This document shows positions 8,321 to 16,331 of a DNA stretch of 64,000 nt, in pieces (positions within the stretch are counted from its first letter, which is position 1; the number at the start of each line of letters is the position of its first letter). A program made the position numbers and the translations under genes. Below the pieces are notes generated by a model. It had not been told where the DNA came from. It saw nothing but the letters and a program-made list of their open reading frames with translations, and did no database searches. Source of the stretch: Parolsenella sp958406235 (GTDB taxonomy: Bacteria; Actinomycetota; Coriobacteriia; Coriobacteriales; Atopobiaceae); NCBI RefSeq assembly GCF_039062465.1, contig NZ_JBCLNF010000002.1:186001-250000 (forward strand). The letters run 5' to 3'.

Positions 8321-9997
8321 ATGACCCAGAGCACCACCCCGGGCGACGTCGTCGCCTTCTCCGGCCTCGGCCTTTCCGAGCCGGTCCTCGCCGCTGTCGA
8401 CGCCCTTGGCTACACGGAGCCCACGCCCGTCCAAGCGCGCGCCATCCCCTATGTTCTTGAGGGGCGCGACCTGCTTGCTGCCGCCCAGACGGGCACCGGC
8501 AAGACCGCGGCCTTCGTCCTTCCCTCCATGAGCCGTCTCACCCACGTCGCGCGCCATCATGGCCCCGCCATGCTCGTCGTGACCCCCACCCGCGAGCTCG
8601 CCCAGCAAATCGCCGACGTCTGCACCACCGTCGAGGCATACACGCATCACCGCAGCGTCACCATCGTGGGTGGCGTTGGCTACGAGCCGCAGAAGCAGGC
8701 CCTTCGCCGCGGCTGCGACATCCTCGTCGCCACGCCTGGTCGCCTCGTCGACCTCATCGAGCAGGGCGAGGCTCATCTTGACGAGGTCGAGGTACTTGTC
8801 CTCGACGAGGCGGACCGCATGCTCGACATGGGCTTCCTGCCCCAGATGCGCAAGATCGTGTCCGAGACGCCCTCCACGCGTCAGACGCTGCTCTTCTCCG
8901 CCACGCTCGACGAGAACGCCATCGGCGGCATTCGCGACCTCGTACATGACCCCGCCACCGTCGAGATCGCCCACAAGGGCACTGTCGCCGAGACGATCGA
9001 CCAGTACGTTCTCCCCGTCTCCCTTGACGAGAAGAACGGCCTGCTCACCAAGGTCCTCAAGAGCGAGGGCACGGACCGCGTGATCGTCTTCACCCGCACC
9101 AAGCACCGCGCGGACGCCTGCTGCCGTCGCCTGCGCCGCGCCGGCATCGCCTGCGCGCCCATCCACGGAGACCGCAGCCAGAACCAGCGCGAGCGCGCAC
9201 TTCGCGACTTCCGCGACGGCAAGGTCGACATCCTCGTCGCCACGGACGTCCTCGCTCGTGGCATCGACGTCTCCGACGTTCGATACGTCGTCAACTTCGA
9301 CGTCCCGGAGGATCCCGAGGACTACATCCACCGCATTGGCCGCACGGGCCGTGCCGGCGAGACGGGCTGGGCACTCACTTTCGTGACCGTCAACGACGCC
9401 GAGGACCTCTTTGATATCGAGCGCCTCATGGGCCAGGTCGTCCCTCCCTACGAGGCAAAGGTCGAACTCGAGCTGGGCGAGGAACTCCCCGAGCTCGATC
9501 CCAACCGCACCGCGGACGCCCCCGCGCGCGGCGCCGGCAAGAAGCGCAGGAAGCGCGGCGGCAAGGGCAGGTCTGGACGCGGCGGCGAGGGCCGCAAGCG
9601 TGAGGGCCGTAAGGATCACGAGACGGGCGACCGCAAAGAGCGCGCTGGCCGTGACGCCCAGACGGACCGCGACCCCCGAGAGAGCACCCCTCGCGGCAGG
9701 CGCAAGATCGACGCGACCGGCGCTCTCCTCAGCCGTGGCGAGATTGCCGAGCTCGAAGCCGAGGCCAGCGGCAAGAAGCGCAGGCGCAAGGGCAAGGGTT
9801 CCGGCGTTCGCGCCCAGGCTCCGAGCGGTGTTCGCAAGGGGTCGAGCCAGCGCCAGGGCGACGCCGCGAGGCGTCAGAAGGCCGCCGGCGGAACCTCGAA
9901 GTCCGGCAAGCCCGCCTCGAAGCACGCGACCAAGCCGACCGGCAAGCCGCGTCGTCGCGTGGGCGACCGTCAGGGCCGCGAGCGCGGAATCTACTAA
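8321..9997 (+). CDS. DEAD-box RNA helicase with basic C-terminal tail
   Basis: ATP-dependent RNA helicase, 558 residues. The RecA-like core (about 1-375) shows the Q motif (FSGLGL then TPVQARAIP), AQTGTGKT, PTRELAQQ, TPGRLVDL, DEAD, SAT, RGIDVSDV and HRIGRTGRAG. The remaining 180 or so residues are highly Lys/Arg/Gly-rich and predicted to be disordered, fitting RNA binding. AGATAGGAA precedes the ATG. It is transcribed divergently from the CapA-like gene and followed 41 bases later by a small membrane-protein gene. Roles in ribosome assembly or cold adaptation are common for the family, but which applies here cannot be read. Confidence 0.93.
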   Translation: MTQSTTPGDVVAFSGLGLSEPVLAAVDALGYTEPTPVQARAIPYVLEGRDLLAAAQTGTGKTAAFVLPSMSRLTHVARHHGPAMLVVTPTRELAQQIADVCTTVEAYTHHRSVTIVGGVGYEPQKQALRRGCDILVATPGRLVDLIEQGEAHLDEVEVLVLDEADRMLDMGFLPQMRKIVSETPSTRQTLLFSATLDENAIGGIRDLVHDPATVEIAHKGTVAETIDQYVLPVSLDEKNGLLTKVLKSEGTDRVIVFTRTKHRADACCRRLRRAGIACAPIHGDRSQNQRERALRDFRDGKVDILVATDVLARGIDVSDVRYVVNFDVPEDPEDYIHRIGRTGRAGETGWALTFVTVNDAEDLFDIERLMGQVVPPYEAKVELELGEELPELDPNRTADAPARGAGKKRRKRGGKGRSGRGGEGRKREGRKDHETGDRKERAGRDAQTDRDPRESTPRGRRKIDATGALLSRGEIAELEAEASGKKRRRKGKGSGVRAQAPSGVRKGSSQRQGDAARRQKAAGGTSKSGKPASKHATKPTGKPRRRVGDRQGRERGIY

Positions 9998-10038
9998 TCA
10001 AACGCCGGACCGCAGGGTCGGCAGGCACGGGAGTCATC

Positions 10039-10584
10039 ATGGCAAAGAAGAGCACCTCAAAGCAGTCCCCGGACAACCACCTTTTCTCGTTCAGCTATGA
10101 CGTGAACCACACCCTCCTCGAGGATGCCTCTCTCGCCATGATGGGCAATCGCCTCCGCAACCCGTCGAACATCGCGAGCGTCCTTCTGCTCATCGTGATT
10201 GTCTTCATCGCGATGTCACCCAACGGAAGGCAGGTAACGCTCCTCCTCGCCTCGCTCGTCTGCGTCGAGGTTGTCCTCTGGTTCGTCTCCGACCACTGGA
10301 ACGAGTTCCACCTCAGGCGCCTCAAGAAGGCTGGCCTCGACATCACCGGGCTCCCCAAGGAGAGCCGCCGCGTCAAGGTCGAGGTCTACCCCGACCACCT
10401 CGTCGCCAATGTCCCCGGCAAAGAGGCCGAGGAGCTTCCGCTCTCGACCGTTCATAAGCTGTACCTCGGCCGCGAGGTCAGCGTGGTCGAGTTCGTGGGC
10501 CCGCGCTACCTCATCGTGCCCAAGCGCGCCCTCAGCGAACAGCGTCACCGCGACCTGATCCAGCTCGTTACGCCCTCAAAGTAA
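10039..10584 (+). CDS. Two-TM membrane protein of unknown function
   Basis: 181 residues. The N-terminal 40 residues are polar, two adjacent hydrophobic segments follow (about 47-64, ASVLLLIVIVFIAM, and 68-86, VTLLLASLVCVEVVLWFV), then a soluble C-terminal domain of about 90 residues rich in beta-type alternation. This layout recalls YcxB-like proteins, without a motif that settles it. GGGAG precedes the ATG. It starts 41 bases after the helicase gene and may be co-transcribed with it. Confidence 0.7.
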   Translation: MAKKSTSKQSPDNHLFSFSYDVNHTLLEDASLAMMGNRLRNPSNIASVLLLIVIVFIAMSPNGRQVTLLLASLVCVEVVLWFVSDHWNEFHLRRLKKAGLDITGLPKESRRVKVEVYPDHLVANVPGKEAEELPLSTVHKLYLGREVSVVEFVGPRYLIVPKRALSEQRHRDLIQLVTPSK

Positions 10585-10596
10585 CTCACACTTTCG

Positions 10597-10621
10597 GCAT
10601 GCTTGGCCCGTCTAAGCATGC
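10597..10621. terminator. Inverted repeat after the membrane-protein gene
   Basis: GCATGCTT (10597-10604) pairs with AAGCATGC (10614-10621) across 9 bases. No T run follows, so it is only a possible terminator or protein site. Confidence 0.35.
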
Positions 10622-10660
10622 ATCTTTGCAAATCCCTAGTCGCCTACGAAGGCGCAGCAA

Positions 10661-10695
10661 AAAGCGGGCCACACCCAAACGATGTGGCCCGCTTT
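10661..10695. terminator. Bidirectional terminator between converging genes
   Basis: AAAGCGGGCCACA pairs with TGTGGCCCGCTTT, flanked by A and T residues on both sides. It separates the plus-strand membrane-protein gene from the minus-strand pgi gene. Confidence 0.8.
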
Positions 10696-10747
10696 GTTGT
10701 CAGTTCAAGCTCGCGAGCGCGCGACAGCTTGCGCACGCGCGGCAACC

Positions 10748-12442
10748 CTACTTGCGGTGAGCGCGATAGTAGGCGATGAGCGCCTGGGTGCTCGCGTCCT
10801 GCTCGGCGAGCGCGGCGTCGTCGTGGAATGCCGGGGTAATCTGCTTGGCGAGCTGCTTGCCAAGCTCGACGCCCCACTGGTCGTAGGAGTCAAGGCCCCA
10901 GACGGTGCCCTCGACGAAGGTGATGTGCTCGTACAGCGCGATGAGCTCGCCCAGCGCGTGCGGCGTGAGCGCCTCGCCAAAGATCGAAGTGGTCGGGCGG
11001 TTACCAGTGAAGACGCGAGCGGGCACGATCTGCTCGGGCGTGCCCTCGGCGCGGACCTCGTCGGCCGTCTTACCAAAGGCGAGGGCCTTGGTCTGGGCGA
11101 GGAAGTTGCCCAGGAAGAGCTCGTGGACGTCCTGGCCGCCATCGGTAAACGGGTTGGGCGTGTTCACGAAGGCGATGAAGTCCGCGGGAATCATGCGGGT
11201 GCCCTGGTGAATCAGCTGGTAGAAGGCGTGCTGACCGTTGGTGCCCGGCTCGCCCCAGAAAATCTCGCCCGTGGCGCTCGTCACCGGAGTGCCGTCCCAG
11301 CGCACGCTCTTGCCATTCGACTCCATCGTGAGCTGCTGGAGATAGGCCGGGAAGCGATGCAGGTACTGGTTGTAGGGCAGCACGGCGTGGCTCTCGGCGC
11401 CATAGAAGTTGACGTACCAGACATTGATGAGGCCGAGAAGGGCGACGACGTTCTCCTCCAGCGGCACGTTCTTGAAGTACTCGTCGAGGTCATGGAAGCC
11501 GGCGAGGAACTCCTGGAAGCGCTCCGGACCAAAGGCGATGATGAGCGAGAGGCCCACGGCGGAATCGACGGAATAACGGCCGCCAACCCAGCTCCAGAAG
11601 CCAAAGGCGTTCTCCGGGTCGATGCCGAACTGCTCGACGAGGTTAAGCGCGGTGGAGACGGCGACGAAGTGCTTGCGGATGGCCTCCGCGTCCTTCTCGG
11701 CGGAACCATCAATGGCGCCGGCGGCACGAAGGGCGTCGAGCATCCAGGCCTTCGCCTCGCGGGCGTTAGTAAGGGTCTCGAGCGTGGTAAAGGTCTTGGA
11801 GACGACAATCACGAGCGTGGTCTCGGGGTCGAGGCCGCGAGTCTTCTCGGCCATGTCGTTCGGGTCGATGTTCGAGACGAAGGTGCAGTCGATTCCGGAG
11901 TCGGCATAGGGCTTGAGGGCCTCGTAGACCATAACCGGGCCGAGGTCAGAGCCGCCGATGCCGATAGCGAGGACGTGCTTGATCTCCTTGCCGGAAACAC
12001 CCTTCCACTCGCCGGAACGGACACGCTCGGCAAAGGCGTACATGCGGTCGAGGACCTCGTGGACGTCGGCCACGGTGTCCTGGCCATCGACGATGAACTT
12101 GCCAATCTGTTCCTTCGGACGACGAAGGGCGGTGTGGAGAACGGCGCGATCCTCGGTCGTGTTGATGTGCTCGCCACAGTACATGGCATTGCGACGCTCC
12201 TCGAGCTTGACGGCGCGGGCGAGGTCGACGAGCAGCTTCAGGGTCTCCTCGGTCACGAGGTTCTTGGAGAGGTCGAAGTGGAGGTCGCTCGTCTCAAAGG
12301 TGAGCTTCTCGACGCGCTCGGCATCCGTCGCGAAGGCGCTCTTGAGGTTGAACCCATCGGCAACGAGCTTGTCATGGTGCGCCTTAAGGGCCGCCCACTC
12401 GGGGGTGGCGGTGGCGTCAATGGGCGCGGGGATGTTCGACAT
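10748..12442 (-). CDS. pgi: Glucose-6-phosphate isomerase
   Basis: Interconverts glucose 6-phosphate and fructose 6-phosphate in glycolysis and gluconeogenesis. The 564-residue chain matches the long bacterial/eukaryotic Pgi type. Landmarks are AIGIGGSDLGPVMVYEAL, VVSKTFTTLET, FGFWSWVGGRYSVDSA (the Pgi signature region) and the C-terminal TVWGLDSYDQWGVELGKQLA with the catalytic lysine region. The ATG at 12442 follows AAGGAGG at ideal spacing; a longer frame upstream lacks a site. The gene stands alone, ending at a bidirectional terminator. Confidence 0.96.
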   Translation of the reverse strand: MSNIPAPIDATATPEWAALKAHHDKLVADGFNLKSAFATDAERVEKLTFETSDLHFDLSKNLVTEETLKLLVDLARAVKLEERRNAMYCGEHINTTEDRAVLHTALRRPKEQIGKFIVDGQDTVADVHEVLDRMYAFAERVRSGEWKGVSGKEIKHVLAIGIGGSDLGPVMVYEALKPYADSGIDCTFVSNIDPNDMAEKTRGLDPETTLVIVVSKTFTTLETLTNAREAKAWMLDALRAAGAIDGSAEKDAEAIRKHFVAVSTALNLVEQFGIDPENAFGFWSWVGGRYSVDSAVGLSLIIAFGPERFQEFLAGFHDLDEYFKNVPLEENVVALLGLINVWYVNFYGAESHAVLPYNQYLHRFPAYLQQLTMESNGKSVRWDGTPVTSATGEIFWGEPGTNGQHAFYQLIHQGTRMIPADFIAFVNTPNPFTDGGQDVHELFLGNFLAQTKALAFGKTADEVRAEGTPEQIVPARVFTGNRPTTSIFGEALTPHALGELIALYEHITFVEGTVWGLDSYDQWGVELGKQLAKQITPAFHDDAALAEQDASTQALIAYYRAHRK

Positions 12443-12691
12443 AAGTCCTCCTTGACCGCAGGCCCCGGACACTCCGGGGCGATTCTCAGCAGGCTTAAGC
12501 GTAGCGCAACGTGCAAGCGAAGAAACCGAAGTCTGTCGGTTTGTTACGAGCTGCTAGCCTGCAGGGCCTGCCCGCCACCCGGGCGAGCGCGCCGCCCCGC
12601 CAGCGCCAGGCCCGATCCGGTGTCCGGCCCGCCACGCCAGCGCGGCTCGCCCGGCCCGGTCCGCTGCCCAACCCGGTACGGCCCGCCGCGC
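12443..12691. other. Intergenic, GC-rich low-complexity stretch
   Basis: About 250 bases of CCCG/GGCC-rich sequence with short degenerate repeats (for example CGGCTCGCCCGGCCCGG and CGGCTCGCC). No gene or clear terminator seen. The pgi promoter should lie near its left end. Confidence 0.4.
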
Positions 12692-13222
12692 CTAGTACGG
12701 CTCGCCCAGCGGCGGAACCTGCTTCAGGCGAGCCCACATGACCTGCTTTGCCTTTGCGTCCGCGAGGCTCTGCTCGAAACCGCCGAGGGCAAGAACGCGC
12801 ATGCCCAGCAGGCGCACCACATACCCGGGCGCGAGCGTCGCCGCCTCGAGGCTCTCAAGCTCGACGAGCTCATCGGCAAAAGCCTCGCAAATGGCGGAGG
12901 CGGCAGGATCGTCCAGCGCAATGACCGTGGCGGGGTCGAGCGTGGCGATGGCAAGGCGTAACGTTCCCGGCACCAGGGGGAATCCCTCCGCATCGCGGAC
13001 GGAGAGCGCGGCCCACTCCTCCGGCGCATAGCCGAGGGCGCCAAGGGCGGCGCGCAGGGCATCGCCATCCGGGCCAGCCAGAAGCTTGACGCCAGACTCC
13101 TCGGGCTCGCCCTTCACGAGCAGCACGGGAGAGAAGGCGTTGCCAGACATGACCACGCCGGCATCAGCGAGATCGCCGAGCTCGGCCTTCGCCTTGTTCA
13201 CGTACTCGTCACTCACACCCAT
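12692..13222 (-). CDS. Conserved-looking protein of unknown function
   Basis: 176-residue soluble, acidic protein with codon use like its neighbours and GGAGGT before the ATG at 13222. There is no signal peptide or membrane segment. A Leu/Ala-rich middle carries the pattern WAALSVRDAEGFPLVPG, and the C-terminal half contains LGMRVLALGGFEQSLADAKAKQVMWARL. I do not recognise the family. It is transcribed divergently from trxA, with about 120 bases between the starts. Confidence 0.65.
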   Translation of the reverse strand: MGVSDEYVNKAKAELGDLADAGVVMSGNAFSPVLLVKGEPEESGVKLLAGPDGDALRAALGALGYAPEEWAALSVRDAEGFPLVPGTLRLAIATLDPATVIALDDPAASAICEAFADELVELESLEAATLAPGYVVRLLGMRVLALGGFEQSLADAKAKQVMWARLKQVPPLGEPY

Positions 13223-13252
13223 GGGGACCTCCGCCGCCAACTTAACCGGTCT

Positions 13253-13283
13253 TTGATTCTAGCGCCCATTTTCCGGGTATAAC
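13253..13283 (+). promoter_or_regulatory. Probable trxA promoter
   Basis: TTGATT (13253-13258) and TATAAC (13278-13283) with a 19-base spacer, about 60 bases before the trxA start. The long spacer lowers certainty. Confidence 0.4.
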
Positions 13284-13342
13284 CCCGTCGTCAACAATCG
13301 CGTGAGCCGCGCCTCGCGCCACAAGATCATAGGAGGGCCACC

Positions 13343-13663
13343 ATGGCTGCAAAGGCAATCACCCAGGATACGTTCGATGACATCATCAGCAGCTCTGACA
13401 AGCCCGTCCTCGTCGACTTCTGGGCGTCTTGGTGCGGACCCTGCCGTGCCCTCTCCCCCATCATCGAGGAAATTGCCAACGAGATGCCCAGCGAACTTGC
13501 CGTCTATAAGTGCAACGTCGAGGACGAGCAGGACCTCGCCATGCGCTTCCAGGTCATGTCCATCCCCACGCTCATCCTCTTCAAGGGCGGCAAGGCGGTT
13601 CACACGATGGTCGGCAGCGCCCCCAAGGCCCGCATCCTCGCAGAGCTGCGCGAGTACCTGTAA
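13343..13663 (+). CDS. trxA: Thioredoxin
   Basis: Small cytoplasmic thiol-disulfide reductase, 106 residues, the usual thioredoxin length. The active site WCGPC sits in VDFWASWCGPCRAL, with the family cis-proline in SIPTLILFKGG and the conserved C-terminal VGSAPKARIL region. AGGAGGGCC precedes the ATG. It is a single gene closed by a strong hairpin. No thioredoxin reductase gene is adjacent. Confidence 0.95.
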   Translation: MAAKAITQDTFDDIISSSDKPVLVDFWASWCGPCRALSPIIEEIANEMPSELAVYKCNVEDEQDLAMRFQVMSIPTLILFKGGKAVHTMVGSAPKARILAELREYL

Positions 13664-13754
13664 GCAAGCGCCGGCAAGCTCAGGTCCCAGACACGCCGGA
13701 CACACCGGGGCTCCAGCCCACCACTCGCGTCCGACACCACCAGCAAGATATACC

Positions 13755-13790
13755 AAGCGCCCGCGGAACCCATCGGCTCCGCGGGCGCTT
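13755..13790 (+). terminator. Terminator after trxA
   Basis: AAGCGCCCGCGGA pairs with TCCGCGGGCGCTT around a 10-base loop, about 90 bases after the trxA stop. No long T run follows. Confidence 0.6.
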
Positions 13791-13903
13791 CGCGTTCCAT
13801 ATCTCGAATCGTCACCGGCCACGTCAGCGCCGCGCTCGCCCTGGCTCACAGCATCAGCCACGCCGTCACGACCCAGACATAGGCTCGCCCCGCCACGGCC
13901 AGG

Positions 13904-14413
13904 CTACCAGCCCATGAAGAAGCGGCCCTTACCGCGCCCGTCCTTCTCGGGGACCTTCAGCTCCACGATATTCGAAGAAACCACGTGGCTGTCCTGCACC
14001 ATAAGGCGAGCGATCGTCGGGCCCGCCATGCTCCTCGGGAACGTCGGGCTGCCCGGGTTCACGATGATGGAACCGTTCGCGCGCTCGACGATCTCCGGTA
14101 CGTGGGTGTGGCCGCAAACCCCCACGTCGCAGTGCTCGCCCGTAAGGTTTTCGCGATAGTGCGTGACGCTGAACTGCAATCCCTCGTATTCGAAGCGCAC
14201 GAGACGCTTCACCTCGGGCCCGTACTCGCCCGCCCAGTCATTGTTGCCCAGGCACATCCGCAGGGGCGCAAGCGCCTTGAGCGTAATGAAGTCGTCCTCC
14301 GAGGTAATGTCGCCGGCATGGACGATGAGGTCGCAGCCATCAAGCGCGTCAAGCAGCTCGCGGGAGAGCCTGCCGTGGGTGTCCGAGATAACGTCGATAC
14401 GTCGCAATGTCAT
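13904..14413 (-). CDS. YfcE/MJ0936-type metallophosphoesterase
   Basis: 169-residue calcineurin-like phosphodiesterase. Metal-binding motifs appear in order: DTHG (residue 11 on), VHAGD, GNNDW, THYRE and CGHTHVPE. Proteins of this group hydrolyse phosphodiester bonds in vitro with unclear natural substrates. It begins 3 bases after the stop of the LytTR regulator gene, so it is the last gene of a minus-strand unit with the glycosyltransferase, kinase and regulator. The regulator's last codons and stop contain GGGGC, a weak ribosome site. Confidence 0.85.
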   Translation of the reverse strand: MTLRRIDVISDTHGRLSRELLDALDGCDLIVHAGDITSEDDFITLKALAPLRMCLGNNDWAGEYGPEVKRLVRFEYEGLQFSVTHYRENLTGEHCDVGVCGHTHVPEIVERANGSIIVNPGSPTFPRSMAGPTIARLMVQDSHVVSSNIVELKVPEKDGRGKGRFFMGW

Positions 14414-14416
14414 GGG

Positions 14417-15136
14417 CTAGAGCCCCAGAGCGCGCTTGAGCTGCACCACGCGGCGGCGCGAGACGGAAATCTTCTTGCCCTCAACGCCAGCAATGCCAAG
14501 CTGCATCACGCCACTCGACACGACCTCGACGTCCTCGACGTACTGAAGATTGACGATGTAGCCACGGTGCACGCGGAAGAATCCGTGCGGGGAGAGCTTC
14601 GCCTCGAGCTGCGCGAGCGAGATAACCGAAAGATAGCGATCGGAATCCGTGTAGATGCAGGAATAATCGTCCTTCGCCTCGATATAGCGAATCTGGTCGA
14701 TGGGGACGAGAACCTTGCGGCCGCCCTTCTCGACGGGAATGCGCTCGGCCGGAGCAGCCGGGGCGGCGGCTTGCTTGCCGCGAGCCTCAACCTTGTCGAG
14801 GGCTCGCTCGAGGCGATCCGTCTCGACAGGCTTCATCAGGTAGTCGACGGCGTCGACGTCAAACGCCTCGAGGGCGTACTCGCTGTAGGCAGTGACGAAC
14901 ACCACCGCAGGCGGGTTTTTGAGCTTATGGAGCGCCTCGGCGAGCTGCATGCCGTTCGTCTTGGGCATAGAGATGTCCAGGAACAGCACGTCCGGGCGGC
15001 TATCCATCAGCTTCTCGACGGCGTCACGAGCGCTCGAAGCCTCGGTGATGTTCTCAACCCTTCCGGTCTCCTCGAGGAGGAAGCGGAGCTCGGAACGAGC
15101 AGGGGCTTCGTCGTCAACGATCATGGCACGCAGCAT
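14417..15136 (-). CDS. LytTR-family response regulator
   Basis: Two-component regulator, 239 residues. The receiver domain (1-120) has acidic residues MIVDDEAPA, the phospho-acceptor Asp in VLFLDISMPKTNG, and a C-terminal Lys in DYLMKPVE. The LytTR DNA-binding domain (about 140-239) shows IRYIEAKDDYSCIYT and FFRVHRGYIVNLQYV, then VSRRRVVQLKRAL. GAGGAA precedes the ATG at 15136. Its gene follows the LytS-like kinase by 16 bases, so the two are the cognate pair. Targets are unknown; LytTR regulators usually bind upstream of cell-envelope or peptide genes. Confidence 0.92.
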   Translation of the reverse strand: MLRAMIVDDEAPARSELRFLLEETGRVENITEASSARDAVEKLMDSRPDVLFLDISMPKTNGMQLAEALHKLKNPPAVVFVTAYSEYALEAFDVDAVDYLMKPVETDRLERALDKVEARGKQAAAPAAPAERIPVEKGGRKVLVPIDQIRYIEAKDDYSCIYTDSDRYLSVISLAQLEAKLSPHGFFRVHRGYIVNLQYVEDVEVVSSGVMQLGIAGVEGKKISVSRRRVVQLKRALGL

Positions 15137-15152
15137 AGAATCACATTCCTCG

Positions 15153-16331
15153 TCAGTCGTGGGCGGCGGTGCGCGCGAGGCGCAGCGTCACGCACGTCCC
15201 CTCGCCGGGCTTCGACATGATGTCGATTCCCGAGTCGAAACCATAAAACCTCTCGAGCCTCTCTGCAACATTCCTCAGAGCGATGCCCGTTCCCTTCTCC
15301 TCGTCCGAGCAGCCACAGGGCTGGTCGGTCGAGACGCTGCAGCGCAGCTTTTCAAGCGTTTCCTCATCCATTCCAAGGCCGTCGTCCGTTACGGCAATTA
15401 GGACGTCAGACCCATCGATCTCTGCCCTGATGTCAATGCTCAGGGCACCCTCATCGCGCATGGCATGGCGAACGGCGTTCTCCACGATCGGCTGGACGAT
15501 AAAGGCCGGGACGAGCACGTCCCCGCACCCGAAGCCAACGTGCTCGTGCTCGGAGATGCGGTCCTCGCCAAAGCGAGCGTGCTCGAAGCGTAGGTAGCGC
15601 CTGGTCTGCTCGAGCTCACGAGCGAGCGGGATGAGCTGGTCAGAGCTCTCGAGCGTCTGACGATAGAAGACCGCGAACTCGCGCAGGAGATTACGGGCAC
15701 GCGTCGGGTCCGTTCGCGTAAATGCCGCGATGGTGTTGATGGTGTTGAACAGAAAATGCGGGTTGATCTGCGCCTGTAGGGCCTTTACCTCGGCCTTTGC
15801 CGTGAGCTCAGCCTGACGATCAAGCTCGTGGGTGGATAGCTGGGTGGAGAGCAGCTGGCCAAAACCACGCGCGATCGCAAGCTGGCTACGGTTGATGTCC
15901 GCAGGCGAGCGATAGTAGAACTTGATGGTTCCGCACACGCGGTCCTGCACGTTAAGCGGAACGACGATGCCGCCACGCATGTTGCGAGGCAACTCCGTGT
16001 TGTCATCCTCGTTGCGCGACTGGAACATCCCGAGCTTGCCCGTCTTGAGCACCTCGAGCGTGCCCGCCGTGTGAATGGGACTGCCGGGAGGGAAGTCCGC
16101 GGCAAGCGCGCCCTCGTAGGCGAGCACATGCTCCGTGTCCGTCATGGCAACGGCGACGGCCGTGGTCTCAGGCAGAAGGAGGCTGCAGACCGCCTTGCAA
16201 GCCTGCGGGGTAAGGCCGGCTCGCATGAGATCGAGCGTCCTAGAAGCAAGGCCCAGGATATGCTCGGTGCCCTGTGAGCTGCGAATGTCCCCGTAGCGAG
16301 CGAGCCCCTTGTTCAAGCGGTGTGCCGTCAT
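15153..16331 (-). CDS. Soluble LytS-like sensor histidine kinase (GAF + His_kinase)
   Basis: 392 residues. There is no membrane segment: instead of the multi-TM LytS sensor there is a GAF-like domain (about 45-170). The kinase core begins with LQAQINPHFLFNTINTIAAF, the LytS/YehU-type phospho-acceptor His block. The ATPase part has FIVQPIVENAVRHAM (N box), VTDDGLGMDEE and GTGIALRNVAERL. The ATG at 16331 overlaps the glycosyltransferase stop (ATGA). The signal is probably cytoplasmic. It pairs with the LytTR regulator downstream. Confidence 0.9.
   Translation of the reverse strand: MTAHRLNKGLARYGDIRSSQGTEHILGLASRTLDLMRAGLTPQACKAVCSLLLPETTAVAVAMTDTEHVLAYEGALAADFPPGSPIHTAGTLEVLKTGKLGMFQSRNEDDNTELPRNMRGGIVVPLNVQDRVCGTIKFYYRSPADINRSQLAIARGFGQLLSTQLSTHELDRQAELTAKAEVKALQAQINPHFLFNTINTIAAFTRTDPTRARNLLREFAVFYRQTLESSDQLIPLARELEQTRRYLRFEHARFGEDRISEHEHVGFGCGDVLVPAFIVQPIVENAVRHAMRDEGALSIDIRAEIDGSDVLIAVTDDGLGMDEETLEKLRCSVSTDQPCGCSDEEKGTGIALRNVAERLERFYGFDSGIDIMSKPGEGTCVTLRLARTAAHD

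Noticed and set aside
8078..9925. A very long open frame (1209 codons in all) antisense to the helicase, continuous with the CapA-like gene
   Set aside because: The upstream part is antisense to a clearly coding DEAD-box gene, has no recognisable domain, and the CapA-like gene has a good ribosome site and start at 8077. Long antisense frames are expected with this GC-rich codon use.
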